A DNA stretch of 50,452 nucleotides from Clostridiales bacterium (GTDB lineage Bacteria; Bacillota; Clostridia; Peptostreptococcales; Anaerovoracaceae). How positions within the stretch are numbered: the stretch's first letter is position 1; each line of letters begins with the position of its first letter. Where the stretch lies: contig SVCW01000010.1 of NCBI GenBank assembly GCA_015058155.1, forward strand, positions 1 to 50,452, in the 5' to 3' direction. This document shows, piece by piece, positions 17,944-25,039 of this stretch. The notes under the pieces are model-generated. The model searched no databases. It worked only from the letters and a program-made list of their open reading frames with translations, and was not told the DNA's origin. Position numbers and translations under genes: made by a program.

Positions 17944-17972
17944 AGTATACCATAAAAAAAGCAGATAGCCAA
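17944..17972 (-). promoter_or_regulatory. Possible second promoter for metN overlapping the terminator
   Basis: Read leftwards: -35 TTGGCT (17967-17972), 17 bp, -10 TATACT (17944-17949). The -35 lies in the loop and 3' arm of the terminator. If used, metN-cysE can be expressed without reading through the leader unit. Confidence 0.45.
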
Positions 17973-17983
17973 AACTATCTGCT
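17953..17983 (-). terminator. Intrinsic terminator between the Met/Cys-rich ORF and metN
   Basis: Perfect 9-bp stem AGCAGATAG / CTATCTGCT with loop TTTTGG, followed leftwards by seven T. It stands about 84 nt after the stop of the Met/Cys-rich ORF and about 105 nt before metN, the place expected of an attenuator. Confidence 0.9.
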
Positions 17984-18051
17984 AAAAAAACAATCTTTTT
18001 ATCGTTAATTGCGATTACGGGCTTACGGCATTTCAAAGAAGCCATCCCCTG

Positions 18052-18069
18052 TAAACGCTGCAGCGTTTA
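18052..18069. repeat. 18-bp perfect palindrome starting at the leader ORF stop codon
   Basis: TAAACGCTGCAGCGTTTA; on the transcribed strand its first three bases are the TAA stop of the Met/Cys-rich ORF. As RNA it would fold into a short tight hairpin that a terminating ribosome would cover, or it may be a protein-binding palindrome. Confidence 0.6.
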
Positions 18070-18168
18070 AGCTCGAGTCAGACTTGTTAACTTGTCGGCG
18101 AAAGTACACATGCACATGCCCATACACATTTCCATATTCATCATGTTAGTCATAGTCTTGAATGTCAT
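18067..18168 (-). CDS. 33-aa Met/Cys-rich peptide, candidate leader peptide of metNIQ-cysKE
   Basis: ATG at 18168 with AGGAG 8 nt upstream, 33 codons, TAA stop. Met occupies residues 1, 6, 9, 10, 12, 14, 16, 18 and 20 and Cys occupies 15, 19 and 21; residues 12-21 read MEMCMGMCMC. A consensus promoter lies 60 nt upstream and an intrinsic terminator lies between it and metN. Downstream genes import methionine and make cysteine, exactly the two residues enriched. The simplest reading is a leader peptide whose translation senses Met-tRNA and Cys-tRNA supply. The alternative is an independent small metal- or thiol-binding peptide, since a second promoter may serve metN. No S-box or T-box consensus is visible here. 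Confidence 0.65.
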   Translation of the reverse strand: MTFKTMTNMMNMEMCMGMCMCTFADKLTSLTRA

Positions 18169-18227
18169 GCAACTTTCTCCTTTCCTCAAGTATAAATCCT
18201 TAAGCTTTTTCCGCTTATATACACATT

Positions 18228-18255
18228 ATTATAGTTACGTTTTGGAATTTGTCAA
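18228..18255 (-). promoter_or_regulatory. Consensus promoter for the Met/Cys-rich leader unit
   Basis: Read leftwards: TTGACA (18250-18255), 16 bp, TATAAT (18228-18233). Both hexamers match the sigma-A consensus perfectly, among the strongest promoters in the window. Expected start near 18221, giving ~50 nt before the leader ORF. Confidence 0.85.
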
Positions 18256-18680
18256 CACAAAACGCGAATTTTTTTGTTGTTTTACTATAAAAACTTTGTT
18301 TTTCTAAAGTAAAGAAGTTCGCTGGATTCCTTGCATCAGTTTTTCGTACATACATTTCTCTATAATTGGGAGCTGTACATGTGGCTTTTCCTGAATTCGC
18401 GTGCATTTAATCCTTCGATTTGTGCGCGCAAGAACAGCATTACACATACTACAAATAATTTGCCACTTCTTAGCCTATTTCAGCTGAAAAACCTGTTCAG
18501 AATTGTGTGCGCTAAAGAATATGTAACATTAGTACAAATATTTCTTGTTTTTTTGCATTGTTTCTTTGTGTTATTTGGCTCTTGATAACTATGCACACAA
18601 ATCAGGCTCTGATTACAACAGAAGCAACGGCTTATTTCACTATTAAATTTGTAATATACTGTCCCTATTTGCTACGCACA
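18256..18680. other. AT-rich interval without recognisable features
   Basis: About 425 bp. Open frames on the plus strand here (for example from 18331) lack ribosome binding sites and have no protein-like composition. I see no repeat or RNA motif I can name. Confidence 0.5.
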
Positions 18681-18706
18681 CAAAAACGGGCAGTTACGCC
18701 CGTTTT
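18681..18706 (-). terminator. Terminator after the first alpha/beta hydrolase gene
   Basis: Stem AAAACGGGC / GCCCGTTTT (18698-18706 with 18683-18691) with a 6-nt loop, followed by TG leftwards; the T-run is part of the arm. Confidence 0.8.
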
Positions 18707-18734
18707 ATTTTACAAATATTTATCAGCATTACGT

Positions 18735-19604
18735 CTATAAAAACTTTCTCTTGATCCAGTCAGCGACAGCAAGTGCGAGCTCATCTTCCTTGCCTGTATA
18801 GTCATGATCTGTGTCCGGAATATAACAACCTTCGAAGTCCGGACACTTAAGTGCTTTTTCCTTGATAAGATCGTGATGATGGTAAACGTCCTCTTCGTTT
18901 GCACCTGAAGTTGTAAAGATAGGAACATCGATTTCAGCAAGCTGTTCCCACTTTTCAGGATTTGCTGTAACAGGAACATTACCTGTAACAGCATCAGGTC
19001 CGAACCAGTTGAGATAAGTTCTTGCACTTACAGGTGCCCATCCCATGAGTTTATGATCAAGAAGCGTTCTGCCCTTCTTTTCGGCTACAAGTTTCTGAGA
19101 AATTTCAAGAAGCTCGTCCCACTTTTCAGGGGTTACTGCCATCCTCTGCATTCCCTGCATGTCAGGCATACTTACAAGATACATTCCGATAATTTCAGGA
19201 TGCTTTACATAGTAATGATAGATTGTCTTGCATGTTCCGAGACTATGGCCTGCAAGGATGATTCTCTTGTATCCGAGATCCTTCGCTACTTTGATACCGA
19301 GGTCGATATCATATACACATTCTTCAAAAATCTCGTATGCAGTTCCCATACGTGTTACGTTTCCTTCACGATTATAAAGGTCGTTGACAGGGTCGTGTCC
19401 TCTGTTGTTGAGCTGCAGGAAACCTACTCCGATTTCGTTCAGCCTGTCTCCCATCTGCGGTGCAAAGAAACAACCGATAATGCTGGCTGTCATGCCATGG
19501 TTGAAAACTACGCAGATGTCTCTTTCTTTAGGATCAAAGTGCAACATCTGGATTTTATAACCGTCTTCAGTATAAGCGTCGTAAATAAACTGTACGTTAC
19601 TCAT
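18735..19604 (-). CDS. Alpha/beta hydrolase (paralogue 1)
   Basis: 289 aa, cytoplasmic. Nucleophile elbow GHSLG with Ser121; oxyanion region VVFNHGMTAS; likely catalytic His267 in IPDTDHDYTG near the C terminus; acid probably in the stretch around TTSGANEEDVYHHHD. Family members are esterases, lipases or acyl-transfer enzymes; the substrate is unknown. Start ATG with GGAGG. A paralogue with Ser at the same residue number is on the opposite strand at 20.5-21.3 kb, with msrA between them. Confidence 0.85.
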   Translation of the reverse strand: MSNVQFIYDAYTEDGYKIQMLHFDPKERDICVVFNHGMTASIIGCFFAPQMGDRLNEIGVGFLQLNNRGHDPVNDLYNREGNVTRMGTAYEIFEECVYDIDLGIKVAKDLGYKRIILAGHSLGTCKTIYHYYVKHPEIIGMYLVSMPDMQGMQRMAVTPEKWDELLEISQKLVAEKKGRTLLDHKLMGWAPVSARTYLNWFGPDAVTGNVPVTANPEKWEQLAEIDVPIFTTSGANEEDVYHHHDLIKEKALKCPDFEGCYIPDTDHDYTGKEDELALAVADWIKRKFL

Positions 19605-19652
19605 AATATATTCCTCCGGATAAACAATTTACTAAACAATGAAATTACATAT

Positions 19653-19681
19653 ATTTTAGCATAATCAGAATTCGCTTTCAA
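19653..19681 (-). promoter_or_regulatory. Promoter for alpha/beta hydrolase 1
   Basis: Read leftwards: TTGAAA (19676-19681), 17 bp, TAAAAT (19653-19658). It is divergent from the msrA promoter, whose -35 begins only 12 bp away. Confidence 0.65.
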
Positions 19682-19692
19682 TCAGCAGTTGG

Positions 19693-19721
19693 TTGATAAC
19701 GTGTTACATCATCACTTATAC
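19693..19721 (+). promoter_or_regulatory. Promoter for msrA
   Basis: TTGATA (19693-19698), 17 bp, TTATAC (19716-19721). Confidence 0.55.
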
Positions 19722-19782
19722 GTTTCATTAAGTATAATCAGGGTACAAATAATATCAAGAAAAGTATTTAAGGAGGTAACTC

Positions 19783-20328
19783 ATGAAAATAGAAAAGATT
19801 TATCTTGCAGGAGGATGCTTCTGGGGTACAGAGCATTATATGAAGGATGTAAACGGCGTTACGGGTACGCGCGTCGGATATGTAGTCGGTAAAGACGGCG
19901 AGTCGGTTGCTGTTGATCCGAAATACGTAACTTACAGAAATGTTTGTGCAGGTAACGGACATGCTGAAGCCGTGGAGGTTGAGTTTGATGCAGACGTTAC
20001 GACACTTAGAGAAATCCTCGAAGAATTCTCATACACGATTGACCCTACAATCATCAATCGTCAGGGGCCGGATGTCGGAGTGCAATATAGAACAGGTATT
20101 TATTATCTTGAAGAAAGCTATCCTGACCATGCAGAAACTGTAACTGAATTTCTCACTGAACTTCAGAAGGAATATCAGGATCCGGTTGTCACAGAAAACT
20201 ATCCGCTTCTTCAGTTCGTAGAGGCAGAAGAGTATCACCAGAAATATCTTATCAAGAACCGCTTCGGCTACTGCCATATCAACTTCGCTGAGGTTGCAAG
20301 AAAAAAAGCATTAAAGACCGCAAAGTAG
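19783..20328 (+). CDS. msrA: Peptide-methionine (S)-S-oxide reductase
   Basis: Repairs oxidised methionine in proteins using thioredoxin-type reductants. 181 aa. Catalytic motif GGCFWGTE with Cys12; TRVGYVVGK, the HAEAVEVEFDAD block and QYRTGIYY are family hallmarks; the C-terminal part has YHQKYLIKNRFGYCHI with a candidate resolving Cys. AAGGAGG precedes the ATG. There is no MsrB domain fusion. Confidence 0.93.
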   Translation: MKIEKIYLAGGCFWGTEHYMKDVNGVTGTRVGYVVGKDGESVAVDPKYVTYRNVCAGNGHAEAVEVEFDADVTTLREILEEFSYTIDPTIINRQGPDVGVQYRTGIYYLEESYPDHAETVTEFLTELQKEYQDPVVTENYPLLQFVEAEEYHQKYLIKNRFGYCHINFAEVARKKALKTAK

Positions 20329-20363
20329 CCAGGCATAATCAGTATAGTTACAAAACTGCCGAG

Positions 20364-20404
20364 AAGTGCGCTTTGACAAACTATTTGTTGTAAGCGTGCT
20401 TTTT
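20364..20404 (+). terminator. Terminator after msrA
   Basis: AAGTGCGCTT pairs fully with AAGCGTGCTT (two G-U pairs), enclosing a second stem ACAAA/TTTGT, followed by TTTT. It overlaps the -35 of the next promoter. Confidence 0.7.
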
Positions 20405-20416
20405 GTATGTTAAAAT
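20388..20416 (+). promoter_or_regulatory. Promoter for alpha/beta hydrolase 2
   Basis: TTGTAA (20388-20393), 17 bp, TAAAAT (20411-20416). A perfect TTGACA at 20373 is too far from this -10. Confidence 0.5.
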
Positions 20417-20475
20417 GTTTGAAATATCAGAAAACTTGTGGTGCCCCAGCTTTACAATTCGAAAGGAGAGTTCTT

Positions 20476-21342
20476 ATGGCTAATATTACTTTTATAAATG
20501 ACTGTTATACAAAAGACAACCTGCATCTTTATATGCTGCATTCAGATCCCGGCACAAGAGACTTATGCGTAGTTTTCAGTCACGGAATGACTGGAAATCT
20601 TACAGAGTATTTTGCAATGGTATGGGCTGATAAGTTCTGTGACAACGGAATCGGACTTCTTTCAATAAACAACAGAGGTCATAATATCATGAATAATACT
20701 CACGTCAAGGACAGTGTGGATTCAGTACGTATCGGAACAGCATACGAAAAGTTTGAAGATTGCGTTTATGATTTTGAATGTGGTATCGAAAAGGCAAAAG
20801 AGCTCGGATACAAGAAAGTTATTCTCGCAGGCCACAGCCTTGGTACAAATAAATCAGTTTACTACTATTCACAGAAAAAACCTGATGTAGCAGGAATAAT
20901 TCTGGCTAGCATGCCTGACATGATTGCGTACGAACTCCTTTACGGAGAAGAGTACTATAACAATATGCTTGCAGAAGCAAAGGCAAACGTTGAAGCCGGA
21001 AATCCTGATAAACTCGTTGAAGTTCCAGGAGTTTCATGGGTTCCAATGAGTTCCGGAACATATGTTAACTGGTATTCACCTGGAAGCAATCTCGATAATA
21101 TTCCTGTTGTAAGAAATCCGGAAAAATGGGACCAGATTGCAGAACTTGATGTTCCTGTTCTTACATTCTCAGGCGGTGATGAAGAAGATATGTATCATCA
21201 TATGGATCTGATCGGCGAAAAGGCTGTTAAATGTCCTGACTTCGAGTGGTACATCATACCTGACACTGATCACTGTTACACAGGAAAAGAAGACGAATGT
21301 GCGGAACTCGTACTCGACTGGATCAGGAGAAAGTTTTTATAG
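20476..21342 (+). CDS. Alpha/beta hydrolase (paralogue 2)
   Basis: 288 aa from the ATG at 20476, which has GAAAGGAG upstream; an in-frame extension back to 20407 overlaps the promoter and is rejected. Nucleophile elbow GHSLG with Ser121, VVFSHGMTGN, SINNRGHN, and a C-terminal IPDTDHCYTG with the likely catalytic His. Clearly paralogous to the gene at 18.7-19.6 kb over its whole length. Confidence 0.85.
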   Translation: MANITFINDCYTKDNLHLYMLHSDPGTRDLCVVFSHGMTGNLTEYFAMVWADKFCDNGIGLLSINNRGHNIMNNTHVKDSVDSVRIGTAYEKFEDCVYDFECGIEKAKELGYKKVILAGHSLGTNKSVYYYSQKKPDVAGIILASMPDMIAYELLYGEEYYNNMLAEAKANVEAGNPDKLVEVPGVSWVPMSSGTYVNWYSPGSNLDNIPVVRNPEKWDQIAELDVPVLTFSGGDEEDMYHHMDLIGEKAVKCPDFEWYIIPDTDHCYTGKEDECAELVLDWIRRKFL

Positions 21343-21365
21343 ACGCAATGCCGATAAGTCTTTGT

Positions 21366-21412
21366 AAAATAAAACGACTGCAGTTTTTACGCTGCAGTCT
21401 TGCTTTTATTTT
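21366..21412. terminator. Bidirectional terminator between convergent genes
   Basis: Perfect stem GACTGCAG / CTGCAGTC (21376-21383, 21392-21399). The plus side is followed by TTGCTTTTATTTT, the minus side by GTTTTATTTT. It serves alpha/beta hydrolase 2 and the CCG-domain gene. Confidence 0.85.
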
Positions 21413-22056
21413 GTAAACATATCAGGACCAACTACATATCCTTCGATTTTCGGAAGTGCAATTGTTGTTTCTTCGTTATAAAGAAGATCAAGCAAATGAT
21501 GCGTCTTTACTCCGCCATACTGAAGAAATCCTGCGCATCCTGTGCAATATGTAATTACGTCCTTGCAAGGAAAATCGCCGCATCTTTCCTTTGTCTTTCC
21601 GACAACCTCTTCAGGAGAGAGTTTACCACCTGTATATGATTCGCCGCAACATCTTGCATTTTCACGAGTATATACTTCAGGTTCAACAACCCTGATATTC
21701 ATACGCTTTGCGATTTCACGTACCGCATCAAGAATCTGTGGGTGCATCTTAGTATCACATGAATCATGGATTGACATTTCAATGCCGCCGTAATCAGGAT
21801 AATCAAAATCACAGTCAAGAAGTACTTCCCAGAGCGTAACAGTCTCTGTGTTATCGTGCCAGTTTCTGAAACGCTTGTCACAGCCGGGACATGTGTTGAT
21901 AATCATCACAGTTTCATCGAACTCCGGCTTATTCCAGCAACATGGTAGATACGACTCTTCTATCTTTCCCTGACTTTTGAGATACTCTTCTATCTTTTTT
22001 GCAAGTTCAGGTTTATAATCAAGAACTCCGCAACCTGGTGAATAGTATGTTTTCAT
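21406..22056 (-). CDS. CCG-domain (heterodisulfide-reductase B/D-like) cysteine-rich protein
   Basis: 216 aa, cytoplasmic. Two cysteine-rich modules: first YSPGCGV...LPCCW...NTCPGCDKR, second HDSCDTK...ARCCGESY...TYCTGCAGF. These are the CCG signatures that bind unusual Fe-S clusters in HdrB, GlpC, LutA and related redox proteins. Here it stands without a ferredoxin-type domain, so a redox partner must be elsewhere. It begins 9 bp after the end of a nitroreductase-family gene; a functional pairing is plausible but unproven. Confidence 0.75.
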   Translation of the reverse strand: MKTYYSPGCGVLDYKPELAKKIEEYLKSQGKIEESYLPCCWNKPEFDETVMIINTCPGCDKRFRNWHDNTETVTLWEVLLDCDFDYPDYGGIEMSIHDSCDTKMHPQILDAVREIAKRMNIRVVEPEVYTRENARCCGESYTGGKLSPEEVVGKTKERCGDFPCKDVITYCTGCAGFLQYGGVKTHHLLDLLYNEETTIALPKIEGYVVGPDMFTK

Positions 22057-22065
22057 TATTATCTC

Positions 22066-22581
22066 CTATAAATATGCTACAGTTTCTTCAATCGGACGAA
22101 TCTGGTCATGAAGCTTCGCAGGTCTTGAGTTTTCTACAAGATAACCTATAGGAAGAAATGCTGCAGGCTTGACATTATCAGGAAGATTAAATGCCTTTGA
22201 TACTGCAATATCATCGAACATTCCAACCCAGCATGAACCGATGCCGAGTTCCCATGCCTGAAGCATCATATGTGTGCATACGATTGTTGCATCACATTCA
22301 CCTGAATCGTATCCTGGTCTCTGTTCATTCTTCCATGCTGCATTTTCATCGTAGCAAACGAGAAGCGCTGCAGGCGCACCATAGATACATGGTGTGAGTT
22401 CATTTGCCTTTTTCATTGCTTCTTCACTCTGAAGCACGTATACCATCTGTGGCTGATTGTTGTGTGCTGTAGGTGCAATTCTGCCGGCTTCGATAATCTT
22501 ATCGATCACTTCTTTTTCAACCGGCTTGTCTGAAAACTTTCTGACTGAATATCTTGCTTTCGCTAATTCATAAAAACTCAT
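22066..22581 (-). CDS. Nitroreductase-family flavoprotein
   Basis: 171 aa, a small single-domain member. FMN-binding N-terminal motif ARYSVRKFSDKPV; substrate/FMN region APTAHNNQPQ; GIGSCWVGMF near the dimer interface; C-terminal PIGYLVENSRP. Such proteins are FMN dimers that reduce nitro compounds, quinones or other acceptors with NAD(P)H; the physiological substrate is not deducible. AAGGAG precedes the start. Confidence 0.9.
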   Translation of the reverse strand: MSFYELAKARYSVRKFSDKPVEKEVIDKIIEAGRIAPTAHNNQPQMVYVLQSEEAMKKANELTPCIYGAPAALLVCYDENAAWKNEQRPGYDSGECDATIVCTHMMLQAWELGIGSCWVGMFDDIAVSKAFNLPDNVKPAAFLPIGYLVENSRPAKLHDQIRPIEETVAYL

Positions 22582-22622
22582 AACATAAACTCCTTAATAA
22601 TTAAACGTACAGTCTGCCTGTC

Positions 22623-23399
22623 CTATAAAGCGTATTTATCTACTACTTCCTGGATTATCGCAACTTTGTCTGAATCGAGTACAACTTCGATTGCTTCTTT
22701 ATCTTCATTTATAGCTGCATATTTGTTCCAGATATCAAGTGCTTCATCCTGAAGTGCTTTGTTGTCCGGATCCGCTCCTGCTCTCTTATACGCTTCCTTA
22801 ATTATTTTATACTCTTCTTCAGTAGTTGTCATGTTATTTATAGCTTTTGGAGAAATTCCCTTTACGCTTTCTCCGAATATAGTAGCATACGTTGAAAGTG
22901 CATTAGCATACGCTCCATAAGGCGAAGCATGTTCACCATCTATCCAGTACATATCAATTTCAGGATGATTCTTTGTAATATCCTCAAAGATACGACCGAT
23001 AGGATTAATCTTCACATCATACTTTTCCGAAACGGTTTCGAAAATATCGTACATTTCTTCCTGATGTTCAGGAAGTCTTTTTTCACACCATGGCATAGTC
23101 TGAATAGGTGTTACACCGAAGCCCTTTGCCATTTCCACCATAGTCTTTGCATCACGGAGCGTCTCCTCCTTTGATGGTCCCGGATGAGCTGCCTGCTGTA
23201 AAATTACATAGTCGTAACCGCTGTGCATAAGCGCAAATCTAAGTTCAGACATTTCAGCAAGATGCCATTTATATGACTTATCCGGATGTGCATGCATTGT
23301 AACATCAACATCTTTTCCTCTCTCAAGGCATATTCTCCTGAAGATTTCAGGCATATCATGATAATATGTATGTGAATTTCCTAAAAACATTATTTTCAT
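22623..23399 (-). CDS. SGNH-hydrolase-like protein (tandem copy 1)
   Basis: 258 aa from the ATG at 23399 with AAAGGA 8 nt upstream. N-terminal block FLGNSHTYYHDMP fits SGNH block I (nucleophile Ser9), and YWIDGEHASPYGAYA fits block V (Asp154, His157). No signal peptide, so probably cytoplasmic. It resembles the DUF4886-like SGNH group of unknown substrate. Followed by the nitroreductase gene, preceded 23 bp away by a close paralogue. Confidence 0.7.
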   Translation of the reverse strand: MKIMFLGNSHTYYHDMPEIFRRICLERGKDVDVTMHAHPDKSYKWHLAEMSELRFALMHSGYDYVILQQAAHPGPSKEETLRDAKTMVEMAKGFGVTPIQTMPWCEKRLPEHQEEMYDIFETVSEKYDVKINPIGRIFEDITKNHPEIDMYWIDGEHASPYGAYANALSTYATIFGESVKGISPKAINNMTTTEEEYKIIKEAYKRAGADPDNKALQDEALDIWNKYAAINEDKEAIEVVLDSDKVAIIQEVVDKYAL

Positions 23400-23422
23400 G
23401 GCTTGCGTCCTTTCATGCAAAA

Positions 23423-24199
23423 CTAAAGAGCATATTTTTCTACTACGTCCTGAATAATGGCTACCTTTTCATCTTCAAGGACTACGTTAACTGTGTTTTT
23501 GTTCATGAGAAGCGGTGTGTAAGTATCCCATGATTCAAGCGCAAGTCTTCTTAAAGTCTTGTTATCAGGATCTGCTTCTGAACGTCTGTAGCATTCCTGA
23601 AGTGCTTCCCACTGTTCATCTGTAGTCTGGTGAGTATCTATTGAGTTTGGTGAGACTCCCTTGATGCTTTCGCCGAAAATAGTGCAGTAAGTCGAAAGAG
23701 CATTTGCATACGCTCCGTAGCGTGATGAATGTTCTCCGTCTCTCCAGTACATTTCAATTTCAGGATGATTCTGTGTAATATCTTCAAAGATTCTTCCGAT
23801 AGGATTAATCTTTACATCATTTTCTTTCGCAACTGTTTCGAAAATATCATACATGATTGCCTGATGAGCAGGATCATATTTTTCGCACCACGGCATAGTC
23901 TGGATAGGAGTTACACCATAGCCTTTTGCCATCTCGATGAGAATCTTGGCATCACGGAGTGTTTCTTCCTTTGGTGGTCCGGGATGCGCTGCCTGCTGAA
24001 ATACTGCATAGTCAAATCTTCCGTGCATAAGAGCAAATCTGATTTCTGACATTTCCTTTAAATGCCATGCGTATTCCATACCAGGGTGCGTAAACATTGT
24101 TACATCCACATCTTTTCCTTTTTCTGCACACACTCTTCTGAAAATTTCAGGATAATCATTGTAATATGTGTGGCTGTTTCCTAAAAACATTATTTTCAT
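23423..24199 (-). CDS. SGNH-hydrolase-like protein (tandem copy 2)
   Basis: 258 aa from the ATG at 24199 (GGAAGGAAAG upstream). Same motifs: FLGNSHTYYNDYP and YWRDGEHSSRYGAYA. By eye 76 of its first 100 residues match the neighbouring copy, so the pair arose by tandem duplication, and both keep the putative triad. First gene of a four-gene leftward run with its own promoter. Confidence 0.7.
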   Translation of the reverse strand: MKIMFLGNSHTYYNDYPEIFRRVCAEKGKDVDVTMFTHPGMEYAWHLKEMSEIRFALMHGRFDYAVFQQAAHPGPPKEETLRDAKILIEMAKGYGVTPIQTMPWCEKYDPAHQAIMYDIFETVAKENDVKINPIGRIFEDITQNHPEIEMYWRDGEHSSRYGAYANALSTYCTIFGESIKGVSPNSIDTHQTTDEQWEALQECYRRSEADPDNKTLRRLALESWDTYTPLLMNKNTVNVVLEDEKVAIIQDVVEKYAL

Positions 24200-24409
24200 A
24201 GTTTTATCTTTCCTTCCCATTTTATATGTATCTGGCAGCCTGCTCCGTAAAAAGCAATTCTGTTTATAGTTTCTTAGTCGTTCAAATCACGACTCATCAG
24301 TAATTAAATTATATCAACAATAAAAAATGCCGACAACAATTCATTTTACAATGTACACATATCCTGCGAATTGTGTATGTAAGAATTTATTCAAAAATTT
24401 TTTTAATAA
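24200..24409. other. Interval between divergent SGNH and dps units
   Basis: About 310 bp separate the two start codons. The left part is the SGNH leader and promoter, the right part the dps control region; the AT-rich middle holds nothing else that I recognise. Confidence 0.5.
24308..24336 (-). promoter_or_regulatory. Promoter for the SGNH-nitroreductase-CCG run
   Basis: Read leftwards: TTGTCG (24331-24336), 17 bp, TATAAT (24308-24313). It gives a ~100-nt leader with a small hairpin AGTCGT/ACGACT (24276-24294). Confidence 0.6.
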
Positions 24410-24424
24410 TAGTAATTATTACTG
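24410..24424. promoter_or_regulatory. PerR/Fur-box-like palindrome upstream of dps
   Basis: TAGTAATTATTACTG. The core AGTAAT-T-ATTACT is a perfect 6-1-6 palindrome; against the PerR box TTATAATNATTATAA it matches 10 of 14 defined bases. It abuts the dps -35 element, where a repressor would block RNA polymerase, and the PerR-like gene is the next gene downstream of dps. Confidence 0.5.
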
Positions 24425-24448
24425 TTTAAGACATTTTCAACGTGGTAT
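24424..24448 (+). promoter_or_regulatory. Sigma-B-like promoter for dps
   Basis: GTTTAA (24424-24429), 13 bp, TGGTAT (24443-24448). The general-stress sigma-B consensus is GTTTAA-N12-14-GGGTAT. The same elements with the same 13-bp spacing precede the winged-helix gene at 28.4 kb. A poorer sigma-A reading (TTTAAG-17-TATATA) is also possible. Confidence 0.5.
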
Positions 24449-24510
24449 ATATAAACCATCAAAGGAAACAATCAAATTTATATAAACTCATAAAACAGGA
24501 GGAAAAGAAA

Positions 24511-24954
24511 ATGATGAAAAAAGAAGTATCAGTAAAATTAAATAAGTATCTCGCAAGTGTAGGTGTTGAATATGTTAAACTCCACAATCTCCACTGGAAT
24601 GTTGTAGGAAAAGACTTCAAACCTGTTCACGAATATCTTGAAGAGCTCTATAACGGGCTTGCAGGCTCGCTCGACAGCGTAGCTGAACTCCTTAAGATTT
24701 CTGGCGAAGTGCCGGCAGCGTCACTCGCAGAATTTATTGAACTTTCGATAGTTGAAGAAATTCCTTCACTTGAAAGAAAGAGCTCTGAAATCCTCGAAAT
24801 CGTAGTTGAAGATTTCGAAAAACTCAAGGCTCTCGCTGAAGAAATCAGAAAAGAAGCTGATGAGGTTGATGATTATTCGGTAGTGAGCGCTATGGAAGGC
24901 GAACTCGAAGAATACAAGAAGAGCCTCTGGTTCATGAAGTCAATGCTTAAGTAA
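24511..24954 (+). CDS. dps: Dps-family ferritin-like protein
   Basis: 147 aa from the ATG at 24511 (AGGAGG upstream); the longer frame back to 24442 covers the promoter and is rejected. Ferroxidase residues with Dps spacing: His28 in HNLHWN, His40, Asp55, Glu59 (intervals 12, 15 and 4 as in Listeria Dps). Dps dodecamers store iron using peroxide as oxidant and protect DNA. Control elements upstream and the PerR-like neighbour fit a peroxide-stress role. The N-terminal tail is short, with few lysines for DNA binding. Confidence 0.9.
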   Translation: MMKKEVSVKLNKYLASVGVEYVKLHNLHWNVVGKDFKPVHEYLEELYNGLAGSLDSVAELLKISGEVPAASLAEFIELSIVEEIPSLERKSSEILEIVVEDFEKLKALAEEIRKEADEVDDYSVVSAMEGELEEYKKSLWFMKSMLK

Positions 24955-24986
24955 TTGCAACTTCACAAAAAATAGGCTATCATGAG

Positions 24987-25011
24987 GAGGGGATTCAATC
25001 CCCTCTTTTTT
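24987..25011 (+). terminator. Terminator after dps
   Basis: Stem GAGGGGA / TCCCCTC around a short loop TTCAA, followed by six T. Readthrough would continue into the PerR-like gene 29 bp further. Confidence 0.85.
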
Positions 25012-25039
25012 AAATTCTTTGTCTGATGAGGTGACTGAA

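Noticed and set aside
16843..17968. Long plus-strand open frames opposite metN
   Set aside because: Antisense shadows of a clear ABC ATPase; low-complexity Ser/Cys-rich translation and no start signals.
18578..18593. TTATCAAGAG on the minus strand, resembling the start of an S-box (SAM-I) riboswitch, 0.7 kb upstream of metN
   Set aside because: The rest of the S-box core (GGTGGAGGGA, GGCCC, GATGAAACCCGGCAACC) is absent, and the site lies upstream of the promoter and outside the metN leader.
24265..24305. CTGATGAG ... GAAAC in the SGNH leader, resembling a hammerhead ribozyme core
   Set aside because: Three extra bases separate stem II from GAAA, no stem I/III partners or cleavage site are visible, and the motif starts at about the predicted transcript start.
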